A stretch of DNA of 64,000 nt from Viscum album (GCA_963277665.1 OY728143.1:1119656110-1119720109); one strand, 5' to 3'. Positions 1 through 13,131 are shown, numbered from the stretch's first letter. The notes: generated from the sequence alone by a model not told the origin. Numbers and translations: made by a program.

Positions 1-1371
1 TCCGTTTGACGAACCGTCAACAGCGTTGGTAATATCATTGAGAAACGGTTCCTTTGAGTATACCCCAAGGGAGTTCGGGGTACAATGTAGATATAGTTGG
101 GTTGGTTCGTACACAAAACCAACCTGGCCCCTGGGACTAAAAGGCTAATAACTCATAGACTGGTCATTTGATCGACACTTCGTCTGTTGCATTGAGACCC
201 CTATGACGAGGAAGTTCTTGGTGATATTTCTTCCTAGGAAGTTGAGATACTTGGAGTATCGACCAGTAGCTCATGAAGTAGATCCTCTCAGATACGAGCA
301 TTCAGAGTGCGGAGACCTAATAGTTGTCTGAAACCTGATGACTACTTCTCTGATTCGTTTCAGTGTGACATGAATAGCCAAGTGGGGAGCACTACTGGGT
401 TGGGGTGGCAGACCCATGGCAGAGGAGCACAACTTTGTGAGGTGGTAGACCCGCGGTACTCAACAGGAGGAGTTCCTCTATAGGCTATGAGGGGGAGCAC
501 TACTGTGTGTGGTAGCAGACCCATGGCGGGGATCACTACTGTGTTGGGGTGGCAGACCTCAGGTAGTCGACAGAGGAGGAGTACCTCAACAGTCTAAGGC
601 TAGTGAGTAGCACCTCGGAGTCACGACAGGATCACTGTACTCGATAGAGGAGGAGTTCTCTAGCAGCCGTGGTTTTGATATCGTGAATAAAAATCATGGT
701 TCTAGCTGAGTCAATGACCTTTGTGTTTACATCATGATTGATATGGGTTACTTGATAACTTAGGTATATGTATGGGCATATACCTATGTAAAGGTTATCT
801 AATGAAATCTTTCTTTGTGGTTTATTCTTGTTGGATTTAGTGAGACCTTGAGGGTCTCGAGGTCCCTACTGAGTATTTTTATACTCACCCCTGCACGGGC
901 TATGCCCACACCTCATTGTGTTGGATGAAGATGACGGACAACACTGTTTGTGGTTGAGGCTTGTAGAGCTGGACGGTACCCAGAGGTGGACTTCACGATG
1001 AGATGGTACCTGGAGGTGACAGACAGATGTGGAGAGCTGAGGTGGAAATCTGTACCTACCCTTCAGGTAGGAACTCCGGAGGATAATTCAGGATCATCTT
1101 GACACCTTCCTGTTGTTTTGTCTTTTCCTTGTACTTTACTTTTGGGCTTGTATTTCTGGCCCCTTTACTTTGCAGCACATATTTTGTTATATAGTGTTTA
1201 CATAGTGTTTTCTTCCACTTGTACTCTGGTTGTTTGTGTGTTTACATTTTATCAAGGAAATGTCTTACCAGTTATTGGGATTTATGCCTTTGGTGCTAGT
1301 CTCCATCCCCTGACCTATGGAAGGTGGGATTGGGGTAGTTACGACACGGGCCCCGGGGGACGGGTCGTGAC
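1..1371 (+). repeat. Right-hand part of an LTR (element G), truncated by the window edge
   Basis: This stretch is clearly more GC-rich than the DNA to its right and has no coding signature. It ends in GGGTCGTGACA at about 1361-1371, and composition falls abruptly to AT-rich after that. Ends of the GTCGTGACA kind are common in plant Ty3/gypsy LTRs, so I read it as the 3' part of an LTR, solo or belonging to an element to the left. An open frame at 1118-1513 crosses the presumed LTR end and resembles no protein, so it is not called a gene. The family assignment is inference; no partner LTR lies in the window. Confidence 0.5.
379..665 (+). repeat. Imperfect short repeats inside the G LTR
   Basis: Degenerate copies of a unit built from GGGGAGCACTACTG, GTGGCAGACCCATGG and GAGGAGGAGTTCCTC recur several times, for example near 393, 491 and 528 for the first piece. 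Spacing is irregular, so this is a decayed minisatellite-like block rather than a clean tandem array. Confidence 0.6.
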
Positions 1372-3599
1372 ATACCCACTAGGCCTGGGAAATTCTTTTA
1401 AATTGTGGGCGTCATACCATATAACATCCCATATCATCACATATTATATTAACCACATTATATTATATTATATTAAAGGATTTAATATCATATATAAATT
1501 TCTATGGATTTGAAAAAAATAAAGTGGTATTTAACATTGTAAAATTCAATTGAAATTATTTTAAAATATATATTTTATATGGCACACAAATGTGTTCCAT
1601 GGATTAAAAATTATATATTATTTGTTTTATATTGAAAATTATATTTATATAATAAAATTTATCACCCTCATATATTTTTATGTAATTACTAATATTATTT
1701 TCCACTATCTTATATAATTTTTATCATATGAATCAATTTTTTTTCTATCATGTAAAGTGTTTTGCATCATTCCATATCTAATAAATTGTTTTATACAATT
1801 AATATATTTTTTATCTACTAATTAGGTTGCCTCTAATGGTTGAACCCATTTCATAATTGGCATATAGTCATGTTTTGATCCCCCAGATACAATATAGATT
1901 TAATTTTCATTTTTTTAGTGTTATTGAACTATATTAGTGGAAGGGAAATTCCATAGATGGGATGGGGACTATGCATGGATTTGTAAGGATCATTATGAGC
2001 ATTTTTTGGAGTTTTGGGAGGGGTTTTTAGATGAGTTATGTAAAAGAGTGTGTTTTAAAATCTTCATATGAGCATGGGTTTGGGAAGACTATAGAAATTC
2101 CTTCAATAATGCCAACTGATGGGATTTCATCAAAATTGAGGCTATATAATATTCTCACAGTTTTATGGTTTTCATGGGTTTCACGCCCCTTATGTAATAA
2201 GTCCATTAAATTGATTATTATATTTTTTATGCTATATATCCCCTTTTAAAAAATATTGAATGTATTTTATTTTCTAAAAAAATTATTTAGAGAAAAATTT
2301 ATTATTATATTAAAAAATATTTTATGTTAATTAAACATGAATAAATGTCTAGTGGCTAATATATTTTGTATTCCACATGATCTCTCAATACATTATTAAT
2401 GAACTAATAAAATATTAAAGGAATAAATATATTATATGTTGTTTAGTATAGCATCTAGATTTAAAACATCTTATATAAACATTAATAGTAAATGTGTACC
2501 TATTCTTTTGTCAATAGTTAATATCAAAAAAATTATATACATAATAATAGATGTTTTATGAGTTTATATTTATATTATGTGGAAATACACTCACGTTTTA
2601 TTCTTTGTGTAATTTTTTTTTCACACTAACTCATGTTATTGAATTTTTATTATTAATGAACTTAATCTCAATAAATGATACTTAATACAAAACACATGGT
2701 CTTTATACAGTAACAAGTTGTTTTCAAATGTTTTTTGTAATATATAAACATATTATTTAATATATATATATATATATATATATATTAAATATTTAGGTGA
2801 TATGTATCCATTGGTATAAGAAAGTTCATATCAATAGTTAGGTTATATTATATATATATATATATATATATTACTATTCAATATAAAAAATGTTTTTGGA
2901 TACTCAATTTTTGTTTTAAAATATCTAAGAGATGAATCCATGCAAACATTTTTGTGGTTTTCGTAGAAAAATGTTTTACGATGTAAATTTAGAAATCATA
3001 ATAATGTTATGGTTTTTATTTTTCTGTATTTTTTAATTTTGTATCATATATTTTGTAATATAGTATCTTAATGAGATGATCCATCATTGAGAGGGGGATA
3101 AATCAGTGTTGGTTTTTTTCAGTTTTACTTATATTCCCATATCACAACTTCACTTTTTTAGTGAATGAATCACCCTCCCCTATTATCTATAATTTGGGGG
3201 GTTTGAATGTAGATATAAATAGGAACATGGAAACCTAATAGTAATATGATTTAATGGCTATAATACCAAAAAATAATTAAAATAATCATAGTGCTTTTAA
3301 TAGAATATGTGGCATTCAATAATGAGCTTAAACTAGCAATGAAATATATTTTTTTAAATATAATATCTTCGATTGATTGAAAAACATAGATCCCAGAGTT
3401 AAAATGAACATTTATATAGAATACCATTATATATTAACATTTAAATTGGAGGTTTTGAATTGTAATATATGAATTATGAAAACTACGGGCATATATTGAT
3501 TACAAATAATATAATAATAATTAATAATTCAAGTAATTGTTTTCTAAAAAAAATTCTAAAATATGGCTTATTCTAACTATACAAACATAATATAAATTT
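1372..3599. other. AT-rich DNA without recognisable genes or elements
   Basis: Open frames here are short and look like chance frames in AT-rich sequence. I see no transposon ends, protein domains or RNA genes, only simple repeats. It may be very old decayed repeat. Confidence 0.5.
2759..2872. repeat. Two (TA)n microsatellites
   Basis: Runs of alternating T and A occupy about 2759-2786 and 2843-2872, separated by about 55 bases of ordinary AT-rich sequence. Confidence 0.9.
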
Positions 3600-5671
3600 T
3601 TTAACACCCTAATAATTAATAGTATGTTAAATCTTTAAAGTAATTCAATAGTTTGTGTTACACGCAACACCGAGTTCGAGCGCACCAAGACTTACCAAAC
3701 TAACCATTAAAAAGAAGTTATGAATAGTATTAACTGAATTTTTAATTTCATATATTCCATATAATTTTAATATCCATATTATTTATTTTTTAGACATAAT
3801 ATATGGACAAATTCAATTTTTCAGATAAAGGAAGTATTTTTCAGAAAATGTAATTTTACCGCCTTTTAATGGAGAAAACTTTTTAAAACCAAAATTTGAC
3901 AATTTTATATATTAAATTAGTCAAAATAATGTTCTTGTTTGGAATCCGGACATAAAATTTTAGCTTTGATAATTTTTTTGTGTTTTTTTGATAACTTTCA
4001 TATTTTGATGAATAGTGAAAATACTAAATTTTAATTGAAGACAACTTTTTGAATCGAAATAATTTATAGTGTTAAATTATGCATTTGAATATTTTGGGAG
4101 AATAATTAGATTATTTTTTTATCATTTAATACAATTTAGGTCATTATAAGTAACTTTACATTTAAAATTGACATAAACACATGTCAATATTTTGATAGTT
4201 TTAACTTTTTAAAAAACCCATTTTTTGGTTTGGACATTAGGAATTAATTTTAAATTGATTAATGAAACTCCTATGATTATAATTTGATAAAATATAATTA
4301 ATTTTTGAATTCAGTATATCATAATTATGTTAGTGTGAATGTTTGGTATTTTTATGAAAACATTATATTTTTTATGAATAGTGAAAACACTACATTACTT
4401 TTTAAAATTGGCATTTTATTTAAATAATTATCTATTTTATTTTAATTTAATATAAGTAAAAAATGAATATATAATACCTATATATATTCAATGTAATTCA
4501 TTGGAGTAATTTTATAAAAAAATTAGATGTATAAAATTTTATTGAAAATTTTAACTTCTTTTACCGACATTCTAAGCACATTTTCAAATTTTTAAAAAAT
4601 GTTGTTTTAGTGATTCTGTGAATTGGATTTCAAAATTCTGAGAAACACGGTTGAAATCAGTAAGTAAAATATTTTTCAATAATATGAAAATAATTTTCTA
4701 TGAATAGAAACTTTTGACTTTTATTTACCATAATAAAAAGTAAATCGGGTAATTAAAGGTAAAAATGATATTATACTTACCCCAACACATGTCCTAATTC
4801 TATTCAGTAAGTTTATTTCTACCAAAACCAACCATAGGAATAAAATAGTATCCTTTGGGTCCACTTGGATTAGATTAGGATATTTAATTTTATTTTCATT
4901 AAGGTAGAGTTAAAAGTGTTAAATTCAAATTTTAATAAATAATCCATTTTTAATATAAGGATATACATAGGATAAATTAGGTTATAAATATTAATTAGAA
5001 ATATAAAATGATTTTCTAAATAATGGTATTTTATTTATAATTTTTAGATATTATATAATAAAATTTATTTATGACACAATGATGATAAAGTAATTTCAAT
5101 ATCAATAAACTAATAAAATAATTGATATTATAAATATAAAAATAATGTTAATTGAGGATTTTAATACCATCCAATTATTTCAAGATTAATATTACATGTT
5201 AGGATTGATTAAATTATTTTTTTATGTTATCATTCTTTTGTGACTTTCACAATAACCAAACACTAAATAGTGTCAAAATTGACATAAATGAGTTCTTAAA
5301 AAAATACTATATTATTAAATGATATAATATTATTAAAAATAAAGGGATCGTCCAATGGACTTATATAATGATGCATATGTCATTAAGTAACCACTCGGGG
5401 TTCTCTTGACTTTTTATATTACGTTTATTAACCATTTAATGTAATAATACAAGAGGACGTGGTAAAAGTTGAACTATTTAACTAAGAGTTAAATCTAAAA
5501 TATAGGGTTAATATGGTGACCTAAACATGTCTAAAACCTATTTTTTGAGAGTATTTAGACCATTACCCACCTTGTATTATGAAAATATCAATTTTTAGCC
5601 ATTATAAACAAAATATGATTTTATAATAAAATAATATTTCATACTTTCTCTAATGTGACCCTCACCTCTTT

Positions 5672-5678
5672 TATAAAA
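5672..5678 (+). promoter_or_regulatory. TATA box of A 5' LTR
   Basis: TATAAAA follows a CTCACCTC tract. The same block is at 31397 (A 3' LTR), 40436 and 49256 (D) and 59334 (B 3' LTR), so the position is conserved across the family. Confidence 0.6.
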
Positions 5679-6021
5679 TGGTACTTCCCCTTCTCTAAAA
5701 ATCACACATCCAAAGCCATTTGGCTCAGACAACCCCTACCATAATCACCTCCAAACTTCCCTAAAATCATCTTAGAGGACTTACCTTGAGCCGAAATCCA
5801 ACCTACAGAGCCATTTTGTTCAAATCAAAAGGAAACGCCCAAAGAAGAGATAATTATTTTTTCACCCCATTCAAAGTTCTTGTCTTCTTCCACACTATCC
5901 TTCTTTTTTATTTCCATAACAAAATAATAAATCCAGTACCTTATATATACTATGATTTTATTATAAATATTGGAAAACCATACTCAATATTCTACCCATC
6001 CTATGAATGATAATTCCACAA

Positions 6022-6446
6022 TGCGTGCGTACGTACGACTTACTGTCTCCACGTCGTGGTGTGATTTGTTATTCCACACTATGTTATTTGGATGGATATA
6101 ATGATGAGTAATATGTGTATAAATAATGAAAATAAAATTCTAATTTCTCTGTACAATTACTATACTATCCAATTCCATACCTTTTAATCGTTAATAAAAT
6201 TATATCGTCGCTCGTGTGTGCATACAACTTACCGTCTCCACAATGCGATAAGATTCATTTCCACGTTCACCATTCAAAGATGATTATAAAAATATATATT
6301 ATTAATAAGTATGTAATATGTGACATTATAATTCTAATTGATATATATATATATGTACTTACATATATCTTATTCACTTTCTTCCATTCAAAACAATAAA
6401 AAAACAGAAACAATGTTTATGCGTACGCACGACCTACTGTCTCCAT
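6022..6446 (+). repeat. Three copies of a CpG-rich block in A 5' LTR
   Basis: Copies at about 6022-6061, 6203-6247 and 6419-6446 share a CGTACGTACG-like palindrome followed by an ACTTACCGTCTCCACG-like stretch. They stand out from AT-rich surroundings. The same blocks recur in every LTR of A, B and D. Confidence 0.8.
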
Positions 6447-8023
6447 AAATGGTGTTTTCCATTTCATACATATATCAATTATACATATTAATATTATAAA
6501 TATATATGATATATAAATCATTTTTTATATTCTGGAAGTATTTATAACATTATCTAAATGATACTATCAATATTAACAAGTTAAAACATGTAAGATAAAG
6601 AAAGTGATTATTAACCGAAATGTTAATTTAATATAGATATCATTAATAAATGGGTAGTATAATGTAATAAATGAATCTTGTATGATATAATAAATATAAA
6701 TATGGTCTTGGTGTAATTTAATAATATACTATGGTCATTATACTGGAGGTTAAACATACCCTTGATGAAAGGAATGAGCAAGGTAAGGGTTAACTCCTCA
6801 ATATCATTATTATCCGAGATGGTCTATGTAGACGTATTTTCTGGGAAATAATTATTATCCATGTCCATGTTTCATAAAAAACTTTTTCAATGTTATGATA
6901 TTAAGGTAATATTTAACTAAAACATAATTTTAATTGTTTTAAATATTTATTCTTATAATTCTTTAACATTAATCACCATGTTTTCAAAATGGTTATAAGG
7001 ATTTATTTATATGGACCTGAATGTTTTAAAATGTTAATTACATTAAAAAGATTCAATGTGGTATGGGACACTTTGATTCAAAAATATATTCTAGATATCA
7101 TCATTTATAAATTGTGTGACTTTTAAATGATTTCATGAAAATGGGTATTTCACTCAAGGATTTTTACATATCATTTTCAAATATATCATCATCCTTTACT
7201 GGGTATTATTCCTGATTGAGGTTGATTTGTTACAATACAATTTTATATATTGTATTTAATGAGTTATGATATGTTTTACTGTGGATGTTATATTTTTATA
7301 CCATTCATGGTTTATGGATAAATATTTACATTTCTTATGCTAGTTTTAATATGAATGTTTATTTTACGTTTCAACAATTTTATATGAGGAATGCAATGTC
7401 TTAGTAAGTGACGGGTGGATCCTGTTATAGCTCCTAGATGAATCGGTTGGTCTTATGAGATAAACTAGTGTCTTGGCACAAAGCCTTAAAAAAATATTTA
7501 TTTGTATTCTTAGCACGAGGACTTGAAAATGTGGGAATGATGGCCGACGTTAGGCATTCCCTCATTATGAAATTAAATATTACATGTGATTATTCGACAG
7601 GTAGAATATCCATGTGAATATTTATATGGTCATGTTTGATTTATTTCATCCATATTATGTTCAATTTTATGTTTAAAAGGCTATTGTTTTTATTAAAAAT
7701 CTTTCCTTAAATATCTATTGCTTCTGATAAATTATTTACCCTTACTGAGCATATGAGATCACCCCTTTCTTATTTTCTGTTTTCCCAGGACTCCAAAAAT
7801 GTATTCTGTTTGACATGCAGGGATATTCTAGGGGAATACATGCGTTCTCTATAGATTATTTATTTTATCTTTTATGTTTGAATGTGTAACATAAAATTCA
7901 TGTATGTAATCTATTTTCCAAGAAAACTAAACTAATTGGTCCTTCAGGATATGATTCCATGTAATCATGCCAATGTATTAAAATAATGCACCATCTTTGG
8001 GATTCTCCGGTTGGGGCATTACA

Positions 8024-8524
8024 TTTCGTATCCGAGAAGTTTCGTACAAACATTTAAAACTAGATTTAGAAAAAATATGATTAGAGAACATTACCCAATG
8101 ATACACTTTGAGGATTAGTATAGAAGAACATCCTATAATTTTGGTAATGTAGAGATTTTTTGTATTTTCTAAGAAATACATCCATGTATGGATACGAGTA
8201 GGTCATGACGGCTCTGGAACAGCTGTATCTAGGAGTGAAATCTCTGACAATGAGTTTCGAGCATGACCCGGGGTATCCTGGTAGATGATAATGGGCCTTA
8301 ATGCACTTTTGGTTATGATACACCTTGGGGATATGCTTTAGATAATTCACATTTTCTTTAAAAGCTGTCATGAAGGATATAGGAGTAAACACTTCCTTAA
8401 AGAGAACATTTTTTATCATTACAGATTATATACATAATATTTTTTAATTACATTTGGAATTTTACATGGTTGGAATTATTCATTGTGATTCATAAATTAA
8501 CCAAGTGTATTCCATTTTTTAGAA
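8024..8524 (+). other. 5' leader of element A with decayed primer site
   Basis: Just after the LTR, TTTCGTATCCGAGAAG occupies the place of the initiator-tRNA primer site TGGTATCAGAGGAAG seen intact in D. The leader aligns with D 42655-43155 and B 54933-55431, including the CTGTATCTAGGAGTGAAA segment. Confidence 0.65.
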
Positions 8525-9108
8525 ATGGAGTCTAGTAGAAGGAACGAAAACTCTAACAATACGCATGATCCAGAGAGTAAGAAGGATAATATATTTCATG
8601 TTATTAATTCATTATTTAGAAGAGAAATAGTCTCCCTTATATTCTCATCATATGAAGAAAAATATATCATGTGTTAATAAGAAAATTAAAGAGTTCTCTG
8701 AGTCCTATTGATTTTAAGGGAAGAAAGAGAGGAAATGAATGGTAGAGAGAAAGATGGATAAAGGGTATAGGGGAAATAATACTTTTCCAATATGTGATAA
8801 TTGATTAAAGAATCACCTTGGTAAATGACTAAAGTTAATGAGAGTTTGTTATAATTGTGGAGAAAAAGGACACCAAGTTGGTGATTTCAACATTAAGAAA
8901 ATGGTTTGCAATGTACAATGCTTCATCATCATGGATTTGGGACACTATGTGAATCAATGTCCAAATTATCAGAGTATACCCCAAATGATGTTATTGGATA
9001 ATAATCATGTTATGAAACTAGCACAGATGAAGAAGAATGACTATTGTTCTTATCTCTTTATTAATGAATTATTTCATTTGAGTCTTGTATCAATGATGTA
9101 CTGGTTAT
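8525..9108 (+). pseudogene. Remnant gag of element A
   Basis: The likely original start, ATGGAGTCTAGTAGAAGG at 8525, matches the gag starts of B (55432) and D (43156). The frame is then broken by stops and indels. The clearest surviving part is 8838-9108, with two CCHC zinc-knuckle-like motifs: CYNCGEKGHQVGDF, whose last cysteine is now Phe, and CFIIMDLGHYVNQC, whose second cysteine is lost. A residue stretch like PNYQSIPQMML follows. Gag would package element RNA, but this copy cannot be functional. The N-terminal capsid region seen in D is not recognisable here. Confidence 0.7.
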
Positions 9109-9682
9109 AAGAATTATGGAAATAAATAAGGATTGTATTGCAGTATTATTTCATTGAGGATTGGAGATTATATGATTCTAAGAAAAGTGACTCAATAGCA
9201 AGTTAAATGTTTTGGAAAATACGTGGTTAAAGACAAGATAAACCTTAATATGTTTTTGATACTGATTTAGTGATTTTGGAATAAGATATGATTGATTTGG
9301 ATAAATTATATTTGATATTCTTGACTACTTTGAAACCAATTAATTGTTTGTTTATTCAATAATTTTTTGATTTTACATCATTTTTGGATATAAGGAGAAT
9401 ATCATGTATTCTATAAGTAATAAGAGAGCATGAATGTAATCAATATGGTTTCATGGTAATTTATGGTGTTACCATGTTTTAAAAGAATACATGAAGAAGG
9501 TATTCACATGTTATGACGTGGTAAAAAAGATCTTCATTGTGTTTACCTTCCTTATAAATTTTGGATTGTGTGTTTGGAAAGAATTATTTCAGATACGTCT
9601 AAAGGATGGAATTGATTAAGTTCTAAATTGGATACTATTTTAAGGTTAATGCATTTTTTATGATTTTTTTGTATTGTTATGA
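9109..9682 (+). other. Decayed interior of element A downstream of gag
   Basis: This segment aligns colinearly with B at about 55990-56523, so it belongs to the element. No reverse transcriptase, RNase H or integrase motif can be read in any frame; a protease relic is possible but unproven. Confidence 0.5.
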
Positions 9683-9801
9683 AAAGGATAACCCGAAGGT
9701 TGGGTGACAACCTGTCGTGCCCGGCAAGGCCGTGAGACTTGAACCCGTAACCGAAAGACGACAAGGGTGCATCACCTACCACTAGCCTACGTGATGTCCT
9801 G
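9683..9801 (-). mobile_element. tRNA-derived SINE-like unit inside element A
   Basis: On the minus strand, the sequence has an RNA polymerase III A-box-like GGCTAGTGGTAG (9787-9776) and a B-box-like GGGTTCAAGTCTC (9746-9734), with box starts about 42 bases apart as in tRNA genes. It is far more GC-rich than its surroundings. The same unit lies at the equivalent place in element B (56525-56642), so it was carried by the family ancestor. I cannot assign the parent tRNA or a SINE family. It does not fold as a credible functional tRNA. Confidence 0.65.
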
Positions 9802-10403
9802 GTTTGTATATTTTAGTGTTTTTAAATGTTCTAACAAATTAATTATAAATTCATTATTTTTGGAAACATATATGATTAGAGTAAATGGAGTATTTTTTGA
9901 ATTCTTTTATCTTTTAGAGTGAAATGTGAGTTTGTGGTAGGAATTATTTTAAGGATGAAAATCTACATGTAAAGCATATTTTTTCCACTTATTTTAGGAA
10001 TAAATGATATCTCAAACTTTAGGTAAGGGATCTTATAATAAAAAATTTGTTAGCCTAATACCTTATGTTTTATTGAACTAATAATATTTTAAATAATCAT
10101 AGATTGATGGCTTTGAGGCCCTCAATTTTACACTTGTTTGTGATTGATGGACCCAATCACTCCCTGTAAATATTTATGTTTTTTCTTCTAAATTAGGTGT
10201 CTCTAATTTTCAACAATGTTCTCATATTCGAGATCTCAATTTTGTGGTGACTTTTTCACTTCCCATTCCCTCTTATTAATAATAAATTTTATAAACCCAA
10301 TTTCTGTTGTTGTTTTTCCAGAAAGGTATTTTTCTATTTTTAACCATTTATTTTCGAAGAAAAAATTCAAATTTCAAGGATTTCATTTATTGAATGGGGA
10401 GAA
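9802..10403 (+). other. 3' interior of element A with polypurine tract
   Basis: Noncoding, colinear with B 56643-57254. It ends in the purine run AATGGGGAGAA immediately before the 3' LTR, the expected plus-strand primer. Confidence 0.6.
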
Positions 10404-11629
10404 TGTAACACCCCAAGAATTAATAGTATGTTAACTCTTTAAAGTAATTCAATAAATTTCGCTACACGCAACACTGAGTTCGAGCGCACCACGACTTTCC
10501 AAACTAGCAATTCAAAAGCGGTTATGTATAGTATTAACTAAATTTTGAATTTTATATATTCCATAAAATTTTAACATCCATATTACATGTTTCTTAGACA
10601 TAATATAAGAACAAATTTAATTTTTCATATAAAGGAAGTATTTTTCAGAAAATGCAATCTTACCGCCTTTTAATGGAGAACCCTTTTTAAGTCCCATATT
10701 GGAAACAATTATATATTAAATTTTACAAAATAAATATCTTCTTTATAATAAGGACATTAAAATTTAGTTTGGATAAATTTTTGGTGTTTTTTTGATAACT
10801 ATCATATTTAAATGAATAGTGAAAATTACTAAATTTTAATTGATGACAACATTTTTAATCAAAATAATTTATCATGTTAAATTAAGAATTTAATTGTTTG
10901 TAAATATAAATATATTATATTTTTATCAATTAATATAATTCATGTTGTTATAATTAATTTAAAATTTAAATATTTCATAAACCCATGTCAATATTTTGAT
11001 AGTTTTTACTTCTAAAAAACCTGTGTTTTGGTTTTGACAATAGGAATTAATTTTAATTTGATTAAGGAAAATCATATGTTTTTAATTTGGTAAAATAGAA
11101 TTCATTTTTTTTTTCGAAATATCAAAATAATTTTAGTGTTAATTTTTGGTATTTTTCTGAAAACATTCAATTTTTTTATGAATAGTGAAAAACACTACGT
11201 TATTGTTTAAAACCAAAATTCTATTTAAATAATTATTTATTTTATTTAAATTTAATTTAAGTAAAAATAGATATATGATACCTATATATGTTCAATTTAA
11301 TTTATTGGAGTCATTTTATAATAAAATATTATGTATAATTTTTTTTAATTTTTTAAGTCTTTTACCCAACTTCTAGGCACATTTTCAAATTTGCATAAAA
11401 CAATGTTTTACCGCTTCTTTGAATTCAATTTCAAAACTCCTAGAAAAACAGTTGACATTAGTAAGTAAAATTTGGTTCAATAAGATGAAAATAAATTTTT
11501 ATGAATAGTAACTTTTGACTTTTATTTATCACGATTAAAAGTAAAAAGTGTAATTAACGGTTTAAAGGATATTATAATTACCCCAACACATGTCCTAATT
11601 CTATTGGATATGTGTAATTCTACCAAAAC
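10404..11629 (+). repeat. 3' LTR of element A, piece 1
   Basis: Starts TGTAACACCCCAAG and follows the 5' LTR from 3600 to about 4832. It is cut at the F insertion; the last bases CAAAAC (11624-11629) are the target-site duplication, repeated at 20245-20250. Confidence 0.85.
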
Positions 11630-13083
11630 TATTGGAACCATGGTCTTCTATGCATGATTTGGCGTATGGTTTGTGTTTGTTGTCAATCCTCAATGGATGT
11701 TCGGAACGTGTACCAACAAAGAGATCATACAGTTCAAGCAGACAACAGTATTGAAGGTGGCGCTATTTCCCAGTTTTTGCCAAATTTTTGGGGTCCAAAA
11801 TTTGGAAGTTGGTGAGCATTGCGAAATTATGATTTCCATGAAGAGCATAATTAAATATGGCACTGGCATGAATTTCGCGAAGAGTGGCTTAATGGTTTGG
11901 AATTCGCGAAGGCCAGAATTATGGAGGCGGTGATTCTTCACGATTACATCAATGCTTCGTGAACGGCAGAAGATGAAGAGCATCGCGGCGAGGGAGCTTC
12001 ATGGAGAAGGCGCGAATGAAATGATGGAACACTCTATGTTATGATGAGCTCCGCGAATGGAAAATTTCCACTGTGCTTCGCGATTTTGTGAGAATTTCAG
12101 CGGGAACTTAGGAGCTTCGTGATTTGAGCAGACATGGCGCTGACTTCACGCGGAAGGGTCGAGGGTCGGTGGAATCACCTATAAATAAAGGTCGACCCCC
12201 TCGATAGAAACAGAGAGAGCTCTCAATGAAAACCATTGCTCTCGGTTCACAAAGGTCACTCGCAAAGGCAGTGTGCTTCGCAAAAGAGGAGCTTCGCAGT
12301 GGCTATTGTAAGATCCGCGAAAGTCATGCGCCCCGCGTTGGATCAGTGAGATTTGCGAAGAGGCAGGAGCTCCGCGACAGCCATGCATTGTGAAGGCTTG
12401 TGCATCGCGGGAGTGCTTTGCGATTGAGCTTCACGAAAAGGTAGGGACTCCACGAAGCCTTGTTTAAGCTTTGAAAAATTTGGAGCCTTGCGAAGTAGGG
12501 TACTTTGCGAAGGCCATTTCCAAAGGTTTTTTGACCAGTGGACAAGGGAAAAAGAGGCTTTCATCAGATGATGAAATTTGGTCTTTAACAGAGCATCAAC
12601 TCAAGACTCTGATGCAAGCAAAGTCTCATGCTAAACAGGAGACAAATAACTTCATGTCTATCTATTGAAGAGACCTTCACGTCTATAAACTGAGCGGGAC
12701 TTCACCAACGGCATTGAGCCAGGGGGGGTCAATGGGAGTGACCCGAGGGAAGTAGTAATCTATCCCTAAACCTTTGTAAAGGCAGTGAGCCTGGGACAGA
12801 GTGATTGTGCCCGAACCTTTGTAATCCACAGCTAGTGAAGTTTAGTGGAATTAGGTACGACCGACAACCTGTCGGCGTATGCTCCTTGGATGTAGCCCTT
12901 AGTGGTGAACCAAGTAAAAAGTGTTGTGTCTTCTCTATGCATGTGAATGTTTTCTTTCTGATCATATTTATCTTACAGGTTCAACAAGTTCCTACCAACG
13001 TGGGAACAAGATCCATCACATTAAATGAAAAATCTGTCACCCTGATTCACCCCTCCCCTCTCAGGGTGTCCCAGGGTCCTTCA
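11630..13083 (+). repeat. 5' LTR of element F
   Basis: Begins TATTGGAACCATGG (the 3' copy has the canonical TGTTGG) and ends GGGTCCTTCA. It is rich in TTCGCGAA-like palindromes on both sides of the TATA box. It carries about 16 bases near 11993 that the 3' LTR lacks. Confidence 0.9.
12180..12187 (+). promoter_or_regulatory. TATA box of F 5' LTR
   Basis: TATAAATA, preceded by GGAATCACC, is about 550 bases into the LTR. It is preserved at 19341-19348 in the 3' LTR. Transcription would start roughly 30 bases downstream. Confidence 0.65.
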
Positions 13084-13085
13084 AG

Positions 13086-13097
13086 TGGTATCAGAGG
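13086..13097 (+). other. Primer binding site of F
   Basis: TGGTATCAGAGG, two bases after the 5' LTR, complementary to the 3' end of plant initiator tRNA-Met as usual for copia elements. Confidence 0.85.
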
Positions 13098-13131
13098 AAG
13101 GTTGCCGGTGTTGAATCTGTCCTTTAACGTC

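Larger units (their letters stand above)
3600..8023 (+). repeat. 5' LTR of element A
   Basis: This 4.4-kb LTR starts at the mutated TGTAACACC end and stops at GGGGCATTACA (8013-8023). It aligns along its length with the pieces at 10404-11629, 20251-20744 and 31052-33057, and more distantly with the LTRs of B and D. It contains a TATA box at 5672, CpG-rich blocks at 6022-6446, and splice-site-like signals at 6783 (CAAG|GTAAGG) and 7788 (TTTTCCCAG|G). Confidence 0.85.

Noticed and set aside
1118..1513. 131-codon open frame as a host membrane protein
   Set aside because: It crosses the LTR end of G, has no family resemblance, and its hydrophobicity reflects T-rich DNA.
5786..6010. Conserved small frame in A and B LTRs (5786 and 59448)
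   Set aside because: Neither begins with ATG (both use TTG), D lacks an equivalent start, and similarity is that of the LTR DNA.
9683..9801. A functional tRNA gene on the minus strand
   Set aside because: Pol III boxes are present but the acceptor stem does not pair credibly, and a homologous unit lies inside element B, so a SINE-like origin is better.
11690..12965. Several open frames in F's LTRs, repeated at 19465-20133
   Set aside because: They match between the two LTRs simply because LTRs are copies; no conserved protein features.
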